Positions 40,110-52,900 of a stretch of DNA of 64,000 nt are shown piece after piece. Made by a program: the position numbers and the translations under genes. The notes beneath the pieces were generated by a model. The model searched no databases, was not told where the DNA came from, and was given only the letters and a program-made list of their open reading frames with translations. Position 1 is the first letter of the stretch. Each line of letters starts with the position of its first letter. Source of the DNA: Trematomus loennbergii (taxonomy: Eukaryota; Chordata; Actinopteri; Perciformes; Nototheniidae); NCBI GenBank assembly GCA_012861695.1, contig JAAOOA010000095.1:700885-764884 (forward strand), in the 5' to 3' direction.

Positions 40110-41282
40110 GTAGAAGTACTCAGATATTGTACTTGAGTAAAAGTAGAAGTACTCAGATCTTGTACTTGAGTAAAAGTAGAAGTAATCAGATCTTGTACTT
40201 GAGTAAAAGTAGAAGTACTCAGATCTTGTTCTTGAGTAAAAGTAGAAGTACTCAGATCTTGTACTTGAGTAAAAGTAGAAGTAATCAGATCTTGTACTTG
40301 AGTAAAAGTAGAAGTACTCAGATCTTGTTCTTGAGTAAAAGTAGAAGTACTCAGATCTTGTACTTGAGTAAAAGTAGAAGTAATCAGATCTTGTACTTGA
40401 GTAAAAGTAGAAGTACTCAGATATTGTACTTGAGTAAAATAGAAGTACTCAGATCTTGCACTTGAGTAAAAGTAGAAGGAATCAGATCTTGTACTTGAGT
40501 AAAAGTAGAAGTACTCAGATCTTGTACTTGAGTAAAAGTAGAAGTACTCAGATCTTGCACTTGAGTAAAAGTAGAAGGAATCAGATCTTGTACTTGAGTA
40601 AAAGTAGAAGTAATCAGATCTTGTACTTGAGTAAAGTAGAAGTACTCAGATCTAGTACTTGAGTAAAAGTAGAAGTACTCAGATATTGTACTTGAGTAAA
40701 AGTAGAAGTACTCAGATCTTTTACTTGAGTAAAATAGAAGTACTCAGATATTGTACTTGAGTAAAAGTAGAAGTAATCAGATCTTGTACTTGAGTAAAAG
40801 TAGAAGTACTCAGATATTGCACTTGAGTAAAAATAGAAGTAATCAGATCTTGTACTTGAGTAAAAGTAGAAGTACTCAGATATTGTACTTGAGTAAAAGT
40901 AGAAGTACTCAGATCTAGTACTTGAGTAAAAGTAGAAGTACTCAGATATTGTACTTGAGTAATAGTAGAAGTACTCAGATATTGTACTTGAGTAAAAGTA
41001 GAATTACTCAGATATTGTACTTGAGTAAATAGAAGTACTCAGATATTGTACTTGAGTAAAAGTAGAAGTACTCAGATCTTGTACTCAGATCTTGTACTTG
41101 AGTAAAAGTAGAAGTACTCAGATCTAGTACTTGAGTAAAAGTAGAAGTACTCAGATCTTGTACTTGAGTAAAAGTAGAAGTACTCAGATCTTGTAGTTGA
41201 GTAAAAGTAGAAGTACTCAGATCTTGTACTTGAGTAAAAGTGGAAGTACTCAGGTCTTGTACTTGAGTAAAAGTAGAAGTAC
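40110..41282. repeat. 33-bp minisatellite array 1, about 35 copies
   Basis: The unit contains cttgagtaaaagtagaagta and ctcagatcttgta. The unit is 11 codons long, giving an open but artificial LSKSRSTQILY repeat. Variants at one position (cttgt, attgt, ctagt, cttgc) alternate along the array. Single isolated relatives outside the array show the source sequence is dispersed. Confidence 0.95.
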
Positions 41283-42541
41283 CAGAGGTAGGAATACTCT
41301 GTTACAGTAAAAGTACTGCATTCAAAATGTTCCTCAAGTAAAAGTAGAAAAGTATTATCATCAAAATATAGTGAAAGTAGCGACAGTAAAAGTAGTGATT
41401 GTGCAGATTGGTCCATTTCAGAATAATATATATGATATGTTTTATAATGATTGATCATGAAAGTGTTCTCAAAGCTGGTAAAGGTGCAGCTAGTTTGAAT
41501 GACTTTGTATACTGCAGGGTAGCTTGTGGATTTACTCCAGGTGGAACTAAAGTCTGATTTAACACTTGATTATATTTCACATCATTCATCCAGATCTGTG
41601 AAGTAACTAAAGGTATTAAATACATGTAGTGGAGGAAAAGTACACCATGTACCTCTAATAGTGAAGTAGAAGTACAAAGAATTATATAATGGAAATACTC
41701 AAGTAAAGTACACGTACCTCAAAATTGTACTTAAGTATAGTACTTGAGTAAATGTACTTAGTTTACACAACTAAAGCTCAGCACGCACTGGTAACACTCA
41801 AACATCTATGTGTTGAAGCCCAGAGCAGCAGACCTGGACCTGAACCTGGACCTGAACCTGTTTCCTCAAAGAGTGACCGCTCAATGGAGCCTCAATCTGC
41901 TGATGGGAGGTAAGAATAAAACGGACTAAGGGTGGATCTCAGGTATTATTATTATTTTTCATTTCCTCGCTCCTCGGTATCACCGGAAGTGGATTTTTCT
42001 GCGCCATCTTGAGTAGCGTCCCAGTGGCCTTATTTGTGCCGGAGGACCGAGGATTGAGGATCGAGGATCGAGGATCGAGGATCGAGGATCGAGGATCGAG
42101 GATCGAGGATCGAGGATCGAGGATCGAGGAGCGATAATCGAGGAGCGATAATCGAGGAACAACCAGACCATCCTCCGGTGAAATCCTCATCCACCCGCCC
42201 CGCCCCCTTACTGTGTATCACTCACTGATTGGATGATGCAGCGCATGCACTGATCTGATGCTTCTTAAAATGAGAGCAGTTTCCCAGCATAGAGAAAAAA
42301 AACACATGAAACTCACGGGACTCACTCCTCAGTTTATACTGTGTTTTGTTTCAATGAGTGTATCATCTAGTTAAAAACGTGTGATATATCTGAACAACAA
42401 AGTGGACAAAAAACATTTAATTAATTTATTGGAAACATTTTTCATGATCTCCATTCATTTTTATTATGAACACAATACAATTAAAAGAGAGACAGATTTA
42501 ATGTCTGTCAGCAGGAACAGCTTTTTTTGTTTGACATTTGA
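41283..42541 (+). repeat. Duplicated unit 1 (after array 1)
   Basis: Nearly identical to 44079-45330. It contains gtactgcattcaaaatgttc, the 42048-42130 heptamer array and the ETS/YY1/GC-box cluster. It stops abruptly at gacatttg (42540), where array 2 begins, while the other copy continues into the NLR B upstream region. Array plus this unit therefore form a tandem duplication. Confidence 0.8.
42048..42130. repeat. GGATCGA heptamer array, about 11 copies
   Basis: Perfect to near-perfect tandem GGATCGA units. Because 7 is not a multiple of 3, several frames on both strands stay open across it; these ORFs are not genes. Confidence 0.9.
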
Positions 42542-44078
42542 CAGAAGTACTCAGATCTTGTTCTTGAGTAAAAGTAGAAGTACTCAGATCTTGTACTTGA
42601 GTAAAAGTAGAAGTAATCAGATCTTGTACTTGAGTAAAAGTAGAAGTACTCAGATCTTGTTCTTGAGTAAAAGTAGAAGTACTCAGATCTTGTACTTGAG
42701 TAAAAGTAGAAGTAATCAGATCTTGTACTTGAGTAAAAGTAGAAGTACTCAGATATTGTACTTGAGTAAAAGTAGAAGTACTCAGATCTTGTACTTGAGT
42801 AAAAGTAGAAGTACTCAGATCTTGCACTTGAGTAAAAGTAGAAGGAATCAGATCTTGTACTTGAGTAAAAGTAGAAGTACTCAGATATTGTACTTGAGTA
42901 AAAGTAGAAGTAATCAGATCTTGTACTTGAGTAAAAGTAGAAGTACTCAGATCTAGTACTTGAGTAAAAGTAGAAGTACTCAGATATTGTACTTGAGTAA
43001 AAGTAGAAGTACTCAGATCTTACTTGAGTAAAATAGAAGTACTCAGATATTGTACTTGAGTAAAAGTAGAAGTAATCAGATCTTGTACTTGAGTAAAAGT
43101 AGAAGTACTCAGATATTGCACTTGAGTAAAATAGAAGTAATCAGATCTTGTACTTGAGTAAAAGTAGAAGTACTCAGATATTGTACTTGAGTAAAAGTAG
43201 AAGTACTCAGATCTAGTACTTGAGTAAAAGTAGAAGTACTCAGATATTGTACTTGAGTAAAAGTAGAAGTACTCATATATTGTACTTGAGTAAAAGTAGA
43301 AGTAATCAGATCTTGTACTTGAGTAAAAGTAGAAGTAATCAGATCTTGTTCTTGAGTAAAAGTAGAAGTACTCAGATCTTGTACTTGAGTAAAAGTAGAA
43401 GTACTCATATATTTGTACTTGAGTAAAAGTAGAAGTAATCAGATCTTGTTCTTGAGTAAAAGTAGAAGTACTCAGATCTTGTACTTGAGTAAAAGTAGAA
43501 GTACTCAGATATTGTACTTGAGTAAAAGTAGAAGTACTCAGATATTGTACTTGAGTAAAAGTAGAAGTACTCAGATATTGTACTTGAGTAAAAGTAGAAG
43601 TAATCAGATCTTGTACTTGAGTAAAAGTAGAAGTACTCAGATCTTGTACTTGAGTAAAAGTAGAAGTACTCAGATCTAGTACTTGAGTAAAAGTAGAAGT
43701 ACTCAGATATTGTACTTGAGTAAAAGTAGAAGTACTCAGATATTGTACTTGAGTAATAGTAGAAGTACTCAGATATTGTACTTGAGTAAAAGTAGAATTA
43801 CTCAGATATTGTACTTGAGTAAAAGTAGAAGTACTCAGATATTGTACTTGAGTAAAAGTAGAAGTACTCAGATCTTGTACTCAGATCTTGTACTTGAGTA
43901 AAAGTAGAAGTACTCAGATCTAGTACTTGAGTAAAAGTAGAAGTACTCAGATCTTGTACTTGAGTAAAAGTAGAAGTACTCAGATCTTGTAGTTGAGTAA
44001 AAGTAGAAGTACTCAGATCTTGTACTTGAGTAAAAGTGGAAGTACTCAGGTCTTGTACTTGAGTAAAAGTAGAAGTAC
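42542..44078. repeat. 33-bp minisatellite array 2, about 46 copies
   Basis: Same unit and same variant units as array 1, including the shared out-of-phase join cttgtactcagatcttgtac near the 3-prime end (about 41078 and 43875). Long stretches of unit order coincide with array 1, as expected from a segmental duplication followed by expansion or contraction. Confidence 0.95.
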
Positions 44079-44777
44079 CAGAGTGTAGGAATACTCTGTT
44101 ACAGTAAAAGTACTGCATTCAAAATGTTCCTCAAGTAAAAGTAGAAAAGTATTATCATCAAAATATAGTGAAAGTAGCGACAGTAAAAGTAGTGATTGTG
44201 CAGATTGGTCCATTTCAGAATAATATATTGATATGTTTTATAATGATTGATCATGAAAGTGTTCTCAAAGCTGGTAAAGGTGCAGCTAGTTTGAATGACT
44301 TTGTATACTGCAGGGTAGCTTGTGGATTTACTCCAGGTGGAACTAAAGTCTGATTTAACACTTGGTTAGATTTCACATCATTCATCCACATCTGTAAAGT
44401 AACTAAAGGTATTAAATACATGTAGTGGAGGAAAAGTACACCATGTACCTCTAATAGTGAAGTAGAAGTACAAAGAATTATATAATGGAAATACTCAAGT
44501 AAAGTACACGTACCTCAAAATTGTACTTAAGTATAGTACTTGAGTAAATGTACTTAGTTTACACAACTAAAGCTCAGCACGCACTGGTAACACTCAAACA
44601 TCTGTGTGTTGAAGCCCAGAGCAGCAGACCTGAACCTGAACCTGGACCTGAACCTGTTTCCTCAAAGAGTGACCGCTCAATGGAGCCTCAATCTGCTGAT
44701 GGGAGGTAAGAATAAAACGGACTAAGGGTGGATCTCAGGTATTATTATTATTTTTCATTTCCTCGCTCCTCGGTATC

Positions 44778-45021
44778 ACCGGAAGTGGATTTTTCTGCGC
44801 CATCTTGAGTAGCGTCCCAGTGGCCTTATTTGTGCCGGAGGACCGAGGATCGAGGATTGAGGATCGAGGATCGAGGATCGAGGATCGAGGATCGAGGATC
44901 GAGGATCGAGGATCGAGGAGCGATAATCGAGGAGCGATAATCGAGGAACAACCAGACCATCCTCCGGTGAAATCCTCATCCACCCGCCCCGCCCCCTTAC
45001 TGTGTATCACTCACTGATTGG
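44778..45021 (+). promoter_or_regulatory. Candidate promoter cluster upstream of NLR B
   Basis: In order: ETS-like accggaagtg (44778-44787), YY1-like gcgccatcttg (44797-44807), the GGATCGA array, a double GC-box (about 44984-44997) and an inverted CCAAT box (attgg, 45017-45021). The same cluster is seen at 41980-42230 and 26933-27125. The next recognised NLR exon starts 1.8 kb downstream. Functional role is inferred. Confidence 0.4.
44844..44924. repeat. GGATCGA heptamer array upstream of NLR B
   Basis: About 11 units, equivalent to the array at 42048-42130 and to the start of the window. Confidence 0.9.
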
Positions 45022-46303
45022 ATGATGCAGCGCATGCACTGATCTGATGCTTCTTAAAATGAGAGCAGTTTCCCAGCATAGAGAAAAAAAACACATGAAA
45101 CTCACGGGACTCACTCCTCAGTTTATACTGTGTTTTGTTTCAATGAATGTATCATCTAGTTAAAAACGTGTGATATATCTGAACAACAAAGTGGACAAAA
45201 AACATTTAATTAATTTATTGGAAACATTTTTCATGATCTCCAATTCATTTTTATTATGAACACAATACAATTAAAAGAGAGACAGATTTAATGTCTGTCA
45301 GCAGGAACAGCTTTTTTTGTTTGACATTTGTATTTATGTCATTTCCATTCAGTCACAGCTGAGACAAGAATTACGTGATTAAGTGTAGTGCCGTTACTTC
45401 ATGTTATTTTTATGTCTCCAACAATACCGTTATGATAATGCAACCTCTGTTCACATTTATTTAAACCACAATATTTCTGTTATGCTTTCTCTTCTCTCAA
45501 TTATTTTCTTTCTAGTGTGCACTCAAAGAAATATTCAACTATTTTTTGTTTATACATTTTAAGAATGGCTTTTATCTGTTTTTGAAAATGAGTTCTTATT
45601 TTTTAAATTTATTTGGGTCTACAACAGATGATACAAATGTTTATGTCAGTAAATGTGTACTAACAGAGGCGGGGGTGTTTGTGAATACAACGAGGACAGA
45701 GCTGGCTGCTGTCAGATGATCGGCTGTGCGGTGTCATCACAAATGGACGTCGCTTCACATGACGCTCCGGAGGAAAGGACGTCCCATTGCTCTTAAAACT
45801 AATTTCCCTGCTTCTTCTCCCTTCTCGTGGTTTCCTTGCGTCTCTCCATGCTTCCCTGGTGGGAGGTACTAAGACGCAAGGAAAAGACGCAAGTGAGGGA
45901 CGCAAGGATTGAAGTTAAGAGAAGTGAGATGCAGCCTAAAAGCCATTTGAGTCAGTTGTTGTCTGTGTTAAAGCTTTTGTGTAACCTTCAGGAAATCCTG
46001 GTTCTTAGCGACGTCAGTGGGCGTTAAGTGAACTGCAGTTAGCATCCTGGAAATGAACTCAGTGACGTTATCCACTAAAGAGATGTGTTTACGTTAGCTT
46101 CACACTGCTGGCTGTAGGGCAGCTGAAGAGACGAGAGGCACTTTGTAGATAAACTTCACGTCTTTAGGATTTTCTCTGAAAATCTTCCCGAGTCCTTCAC
46201 ATAGAGAGCAGTCCACCGGCTGATAGAGGACACTCAGAAAGTCTGGAAGGTTCATCTGTTCGGCAACACAGAGCGATTTATACCATTACATTGTAAAGGG
46301 GCG

Positions 46304-46525
46304 GTGGTGGCAAAGTCCGTAGGGACTTGGCTTGGGAACCAGAGAGTCACCGGTTCAAGTCCCAGAAAGACCAAGTGCTACCCAGGTCTCCCTGAGCAAG
46401 GCACCGTTCCCTACACTGCTCCCCGGGTGCCGTTCAAAATGGCAGCACACTGCTCCTAACACTAGGATGGATCAAATGCAGAGAAACAATTTCCCCACGA
46501 GGGATTAATAAAAGTCCATCTTTTT
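46304..46525 (+). mobile_element. tRNA-derived SINE, copy 1 upstream of NLR B
   Basis: Equivalent to 1403-1620; B-box-like ggttcaagtccc and tail with gattaataaaag. Orthologous position in both NLR copies. Confidence 0.65.
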
Positions 46526-46584
46526 TTAAAGAGTGACTTTAGATTTAACATATTTTCATCAGTTTTTCTCCAGCGGTTCAATGT

Positions 46585-46800
46585 ATGGGCGGTGGTGGCA
46601 AAGTCCGTAGGGACTTGGCTTGGGAACCAGAGAGTCACCGGTTCAAGACCCTGGAAGACCAAGTGCTACCCAGGTGTCCCTGAGCAAGGCAGCGTTCGCT
46701 ACACTGCTCCCCGGGCGCCGTACATATAGCAGCCCACTGCTCCTAACACTAGGATGGATCAAATGCAGAATGTACATTTCCCCTCTGTGGGACGATGAAG
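46585..46800 (+). mobile_element. tRNA-derived SINE, copy 2 upstream of NLR B
   Basis: Equivalent to 1693-1905, ending shortly before the first N-terminal repeat exon of copy B. Confidence 0.65.
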
Positions 46801-46841
46801 AGCTCCTTCTTCTTCTCTTGATGCATCTGTTTCTGTTTCAG

Positions 46842-46946
46842 GGTCCAGCAGCAGAGACCAGACTCTCCCAGCTGTCTGTCCCTAAAGAGCGACGCCTCGA
46901 AGGACGACTTTATAGACTTTAAAGGACCTCCATCTGCTGATCAGAA
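46842..46946 (+). CDS. NLR B exon: N-terminal repeat 1
   Basis: A 105-nt open exon, with [19 protein letters not shown] then GPPSADQ. One codon (Arg) is missing in-frame relative to the other copies. The acceptor is tttcag and the donor gtaagc; phases match its sister exons, so extra copies can be added without disturbing the frame. Confidence 0.75.
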
Positions 46947-49900
46947 GTAAGCTGTAACTCACAGTAAGAGTCTGGTAATGATAGAAGCAGACTTGATTAC
47001 TGCAACAGTGTTTTACTACAACTCATCCAGAACGCTGCCACCAGAGTCCTCATCAAAACCAGAAGAACTGAGCTCATCACCCCAGCTCTCAAAGCTCTGC
47101 ACTGGCTTCCAATGCCACAAAGAACACACTTTAAAATCGTACTTTTAACTCACAAAGCACTCAATGGATTGGGACCAGAATACATGTCTGATATGCTGCT
47201 CTGTAACAAGCCACCCAGAGCTCTCAGATCATCGGGGCAGGTTTACTCATCGTCCACAGGGTCAGAACCAAATTCACTGAGGCAGCTTTTAGCTTCTATG
47301 CGCTGCAGATCTGGAACAACCTTCCTGAGATCTGAGGTCCGCCCCCACCCTGAGTTCTTTAAATCGAGTCTGAAATCTTTCTCTTTAGTGCATCCTATCC
47401 AGAGATCATCTCACTCTGTTTCATCATTGCACTTCAACACTTTTAGCTGCTTTATGTGTATTTAGGCCACATCAGTATCCTCATCCTCCTAGACATGTCT
47501 GCAGCTTTTGACCCCATCTCCCATACCATCCTGTTCAACCGCCTATCCAACTACCTTGGCCTTACCAGTACAGCTCTATCCTGGTTCCACTCATACCTCT
47601 CACAGGTAACAGTTTGTCACCATCAGAAACTCCAGCTCCCCTCCAGCCCCAGTCAGCCAAGGCGTGCCGCAAGGCTCAGTGCTTGGCCCTCTTCTGTTCA
47701 CCATCTACATGCTCCCCCTCTGTCAAATCATCCGCCAACATGGTTTCAATTTTCATTCCTTTGCCCACGACACCCAAATCTATATCAGCACTGACCCATC
47801 CACTCAGCCCCCTCCCCTCTCACGAGTCAATTTCCTCCGCAACATTAAAACCTGGATGTCTAGTAACCTCTTCAAACTCAACAGCAACAAGACCGAGCTC
47901 ATGGTTGTGGCCCCCGAATAACTATCAACAATACGGCCCTCACCCCCTACCCGGTAGCAGAAACCCTTATTCAAGCATTCATCATCTCCCGTCTGGACTA
48001 CTGCAATGGAGTCTTCTCTCGAGTCCCACATTCCCTAACCTTAACCTTAGATCAAACTAATGGGTATGAAGTGAAGGCACGCCAATGTCTGCATCTGTTT
48101 CTGTTTCAGGGTCCAGCAGCAGAGACCAGACTCTCCCAGCTGTCTGTCCCTAAAGAGCGACTCCTCGAAGGACGACTTCATAACCTTTAAAGGACGACCT
48201 CCATCTGCTGATCAGAAGTAAGCTGTAACTCATAGTAAGAATCCGGTTATGATAGAATAAAACTAGTCGGTATGAAGTCTTGTCCAAAATATTTTTCAGC
48301 AGTTTTTTTCCAGCATGTTTTACGGCCTGATAAATGGGACAAATAATCAGGAGAGTGAGAGCGGTATAATAACCTCCTTAGCTAAGGAAACACTGGACCT
48401 TCCTTAACGAAAGGAAAGGAGAAAATGCAGTCCCACAATGCCTTGTGTGGTGCAAATTAACCAAGACAAATTAACAAATAATAATAAAATGGTCAGGAAA
48501 CTTTTCCGTTATATTGAAATTAAGATTCTTCAAATAACAATGTATTCTTGCAAGAAGGTAAAACGTTACAGAGTGTCAAGCAGTCTGCAGCAAGTACAAA
48601 AGTCCGGAGATTTGCAAAGGGTCTTATATTCACAAAATCAGACCAAAAAGGAAGAAGAGGAGTGGTCAAGATGTCCAGGAGACATCTGCTTGCTGCATGG
48701 AGAGCCATAATGTCTACATTCCTCAGAGGTTAAAGGTCATCAACCTTTCACAATAGATAGAGGTTATCTTAACTGCTGACTCTGAGTCATTTTTAAGAAA
48801 TAGCTTATCAAGAAGAACATAATGGTGAACTTTGAATGATCAAATAAAATGTTCCATTACATTCCACCCTTTTGATCATATTTTTTAAATATTCTTTCAA
48901 ACAGTAGCTTGTATATATGAGCAAACTAGTCTGAATGAAATAAAACAAAACAAAACAAAAGGTATTTACGCAAATGTTTCATCTGTTTCTGTTTCAGGGT
49001 CCAGCAGCGAGACCAGACTCTCCCAGCTGTCTGTCCCTCAAGAGCGACTCCTCGAAGGACGACTTCATAAACTTTAAAGGACGACCTCCATCTGCTGATC
49101 AGAAGTAAGCTGTAACTCATAGTAAGAGTCCGGTTATGATAGAATAAAACCAGTTTGTTTAAAGTCTCGTCCGACCCCTCCTCTTGTCCAAAGTGTTAAG
49201 TTGTGAACGTCCACACTGGGAGGGGCAGTGAAACTCCATCTGAAAACTCAGGCTGTTCAGAAGCTGTTCCACCATCTCACAAACACTTCTGATGGAGGAT
49301 ACTGAGCCTTCATCAAAGTCACAACCAGCTCTACTGCCAGGTGAACCCTGACCCCTGCTATGGTGCTGGAGGTGGAGCTGGGGGGGTAACGGGGGCTGGT
49401 GTAAGAACTGTCCCTAGTCTTTCCTTTTCCTGATGAACAGCTGTTAGCCAGCTGCAGAGTCCAGTATCTATCCACACAGCCACGTTTCAGGAAGACCAGA
49501 ATGAAGGATGGACAGAATCCTCTGGTCTTCAACAGTAGCTGGAAATAAATATTCCTGTAGTGCAAAGTTCCCGCTGACGCACAGGACCACCAGCCTGTTC
49601 CCCTGTCCTCCTTCACCCTGAGTGTGTCTCTGTGTGGACAGACATAATGTGAGCTAATGCTTCATGATTCCTCCACAGAGGGGACCAGGAGAGCTCGGAG
49701 GTTCCCGGTGGTCAGTCTGCCCAGCAGCATCAGACACAGCTGGACTCCATATTTACGGTGAGTACATGTACTACAGATACTTTACCTCTCTTCTGCTCAC
49801 AGTCATCTCCATGCTGCACTTTTAGAGAGTCAGTCTGTCCGGATCTGATGTTTGGATCCATGGTTTATAGTTTGTGTCGTTCATGTGATGTTCCAGCTGC

Positions 49901-52900
49901 TGGAGGACCACATCGTCACCTTTGTGAAGAGCGAGCTGAAGAAGATCCAGAAGGCTCTGAGTTCAGATTACCCAGAAGGCTTAGAGAGTCAGAGTGATGA
50001 TGAGGAGGTGTTGGGGCTGAGGATGAAGAGCAGAGGAGGAGCAGAGAGGCATTTCTGAACATCACACTGCACTTCCTGAGGAGCATGAAGCAGGAGGAGC
50101 TGGCTGACCGTCTGCACAGCAGTAAGAGGGTTTCTATAGAGATTTAACACTCTGGATAAATGTCTCATCTGCTGATGTCTCAAGACCAACATATATCCAT
50201 ATTTTATTCAGAGAACCAGAGTTACAGTGTTCCAAATGATCTTTTGTTGTGTGTTCTTTCAGAAACCTTTGCTGGAGTCTGTCAGCGTAAACTTAAGTCC
50301 ACCCTGAAGGAGAGGTTCCAGTGTGTGTTTGAGGGCATTGCTAAAGCAGGAAACCCAACCCTTCTGAACCAGATCTACACAGAGCTCTACATCACAGAGG
50401 GGGGGTCTGCAGAGGTCAATGAGGAACATGAGGTCAGACAGATTGAAACAGCATCCAGGAAACCAGACAGACCAGAAACACCATCAGACAAGAAGACCTC
50501 TTTAAAGCCTCACCTGGAAGAGATGCACCAATCAGAGCAGTGATGACAAAGGGCGTGGCTGGCATTGGGAAAACAGTCTTAACACAGAAGTTCACTCTGG
50601 ACTGGGCTGAAGGCAAAGCCAACCAGGACTCCAGTTCATATTTCCATTCACCTTCAGAGAGCTGAATGTGGTGAGAGAGAACAAGTACAGCTTGGTGGAA
50701 CTTGTTCATCACTTCTTCACTGAAACCAGAGACGCAGGAATCTGCAGGTTTGATCAGTTCCCGGTCGTGTTCATCTTTGACGGTCTGGATGAGTGTCGAC
50801 TTCCTCTGGACTTCCACAACACTGAGATCCTGACTGATGTCACAGAGTCCACCTCAGTGGATGTGCTGCTGACAAACCTCATCAGGGGGAAGCTGCTTCC
50901 CTCTGCTCGCCTCTGGATAACCACACGACCTGCAGCAGCCAATCAGATCCCTCCTGAGTGTGTGGACATGGTGACAGAGGTCCGAGGGTTCACTGACCCA
51001 CAGAAGGAGGAGTACTTCAGGAAGAGATTCAGAGATCAGGAGCAGGCCGGCACCATCATCTCCCACATCAAGACCTCACGAAGCCTCCACATCATGTGCC
51101 ACATCCCAGTCTTCTGCTGGATCTCTGCTTCAGTTCTGGAGGAGGTGTTGAAAACCAGAGAGGGAGGAGAGCTGCCCAAGACCCTGACTGAGATGTACAT
51201 CCACTTCCTGGTGGTTCAGTCCAAAGTGAAGAACATCAAGTATGATGGAGGAGTGAGACAGATCCACACTGGAGTCCAGAGAGCAGGAGATGATGGAGTC
51301 TCTGGGGAAACTGGCTTTTGAGCAGCTGCAGAAAGGCAACCTGATCTTCTATGAGTCCGACCTGACAGAGTGTGGCATCGATATCAGAGCAGCCTCAGTG
51401 TACTCAGGAGTGTTCACACAGGTCTTTAGAGAGGAGAGAGGACTGTACCAGGACAAGGTGTTCTGCTTCGTCCATCTGAGCGTTCAGGAGTTTCTGGCTG
51501 CTCTTCATGTCCATCTGACCTTCATCAACTCTGGAGTCAACCTGCTGGCAGAAGAACCAACATCCTCCCAGAAGTCTGAAGTCAAACCTAAACTACACAT
51601 CTCTACCAGAGTGCTGTGGACCAGGCCTTACAGAGTCCAAACGGACACCTGGACTTGTTCCTTCGCTTCCTCCTGGGTCTTTCACTGCAGACCAATCAGA
51701 AACTCTACGAGGCCTGCTGACACAGACAGGAAGTGGCTCAGAGATCAACCGGAAAATAATCCAGTACATCAAGAAGAAGATGGATGAGGATCTGTCTGCA
51801 GAGAGAAGCATCAACCTGTTCCACTGTCTGAATGAACTGGATGATCGTTCTCTAGTGGAGCAGATCCAACTGTCCCTAATTTCAGGAAGTCTCTCCACAG
51901 ATAAACTGTCTCCTGCTCAGTGGTCAGCTCTGGTCTTCATCTTACTCTCATCAGGAAAATATCTGGACGTGTTTGACCTGAAGAAATACTCTGCTTCAGA
52001 GGAGGCTCTTCTGAGGCTGCTGCCAGTGGTCAAAGCCTCCAACAAAGCTCTGTAAGTACAGAGATAATTTGATTTAGAGAATCAGTTATTAACCAGTTAA
52101 GCCCCATATCCACGGTACGGGGGGCAAAACACAACATCTTGCAAGAAACAGCGTCTGAGTTTTTTTTAACATTTAACAAACTATGAATGTGTCATACCCA
52201 CTTCACGGGAAGAAACTCAGCTATCAGATAATATTAACAATTTTTAGCTAAACGAAACAAAAGGGTAGTAACAAAGGCTCTGAATTAGCCCTGAGTGAAA
52301 AAATGCTAACGCATTTAGCACAGAACTCACGGTAAAATACCCTTATTACTTATCGGATCTGCACAAACAAGATATCGATTAGCAAGCTGAGATTCCACAG
52401 ATTCCAGAAATATCAGTATCATCACTGAGCGATCAAAACTCAAACAAACGCAGACATCACACCACGTAGCTTTACGGAGGAAAAACGGGACATTGTCTTA
52501 CCTTTGCTGTTGTTCTGATCAAAAGTTGTGTTCAATGGCATTAAAAAGATAAAAACGCTGCTGAAGGTTAATCCAATGTGTCAGTGTCACTTTGAAATGA
52601 TTACTGATAATTAGGGCTGTCAGTCGATTAAAATATTTAATCGCGATTAATCGCAAATGAATCGCACATTTTTTATCTGTTCTAAATCTACCTGAGAGGG
52701 ATATTTTTCAAGTTTTTAATACTCTTATCAACATATGAGTGGACAAATATGCTTTATGCAAATGTTTGTTTATTATCATTGGAACAATGACAAATATTAT
52801 CCTGAATATTTTCAATACAACAACCTGGAACCTCTCTCTCTCTCTTCACTCTCTCCCAACCTTGTGTACTTATTTGCACGGAACCAGTTGCTCAAACAGA

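Larger units (their letters stand above)
44079..45330 (+). repeat. Duplicated unit 2 (upstream region of NLR B)
   Basis: Copy of 41283-42541 with few differences, continuing without a break into sequence equivalent to window positions 430-1900 and then into NLR B. It is therefore the ancestral arrangement, with the copy at 41283 the truncated duplicate or vice versa. Confidence 0.75.

Noticed and set aside
40127..43901. Plus-strand ORFs with an 11-residue Ser/Lys-rich repeat
   Set aside because: They are explained by the 33-bp period of the two minisatellite arrays; the ends of the ORFs coincide with unit indels.
32984..43901. CRISPR-like regular repeats
   Set aside because: Units follow each other directly with no unique spacers, the organism is a vertebrate, and no cas genes are present.
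41939..45017. Short ORFs rich in Ser-Ile-Leu-Asp-Pro-Arg over the GGATCGA arrays
   Set aside because: The heptamer repeats read open in several frames on both strands.
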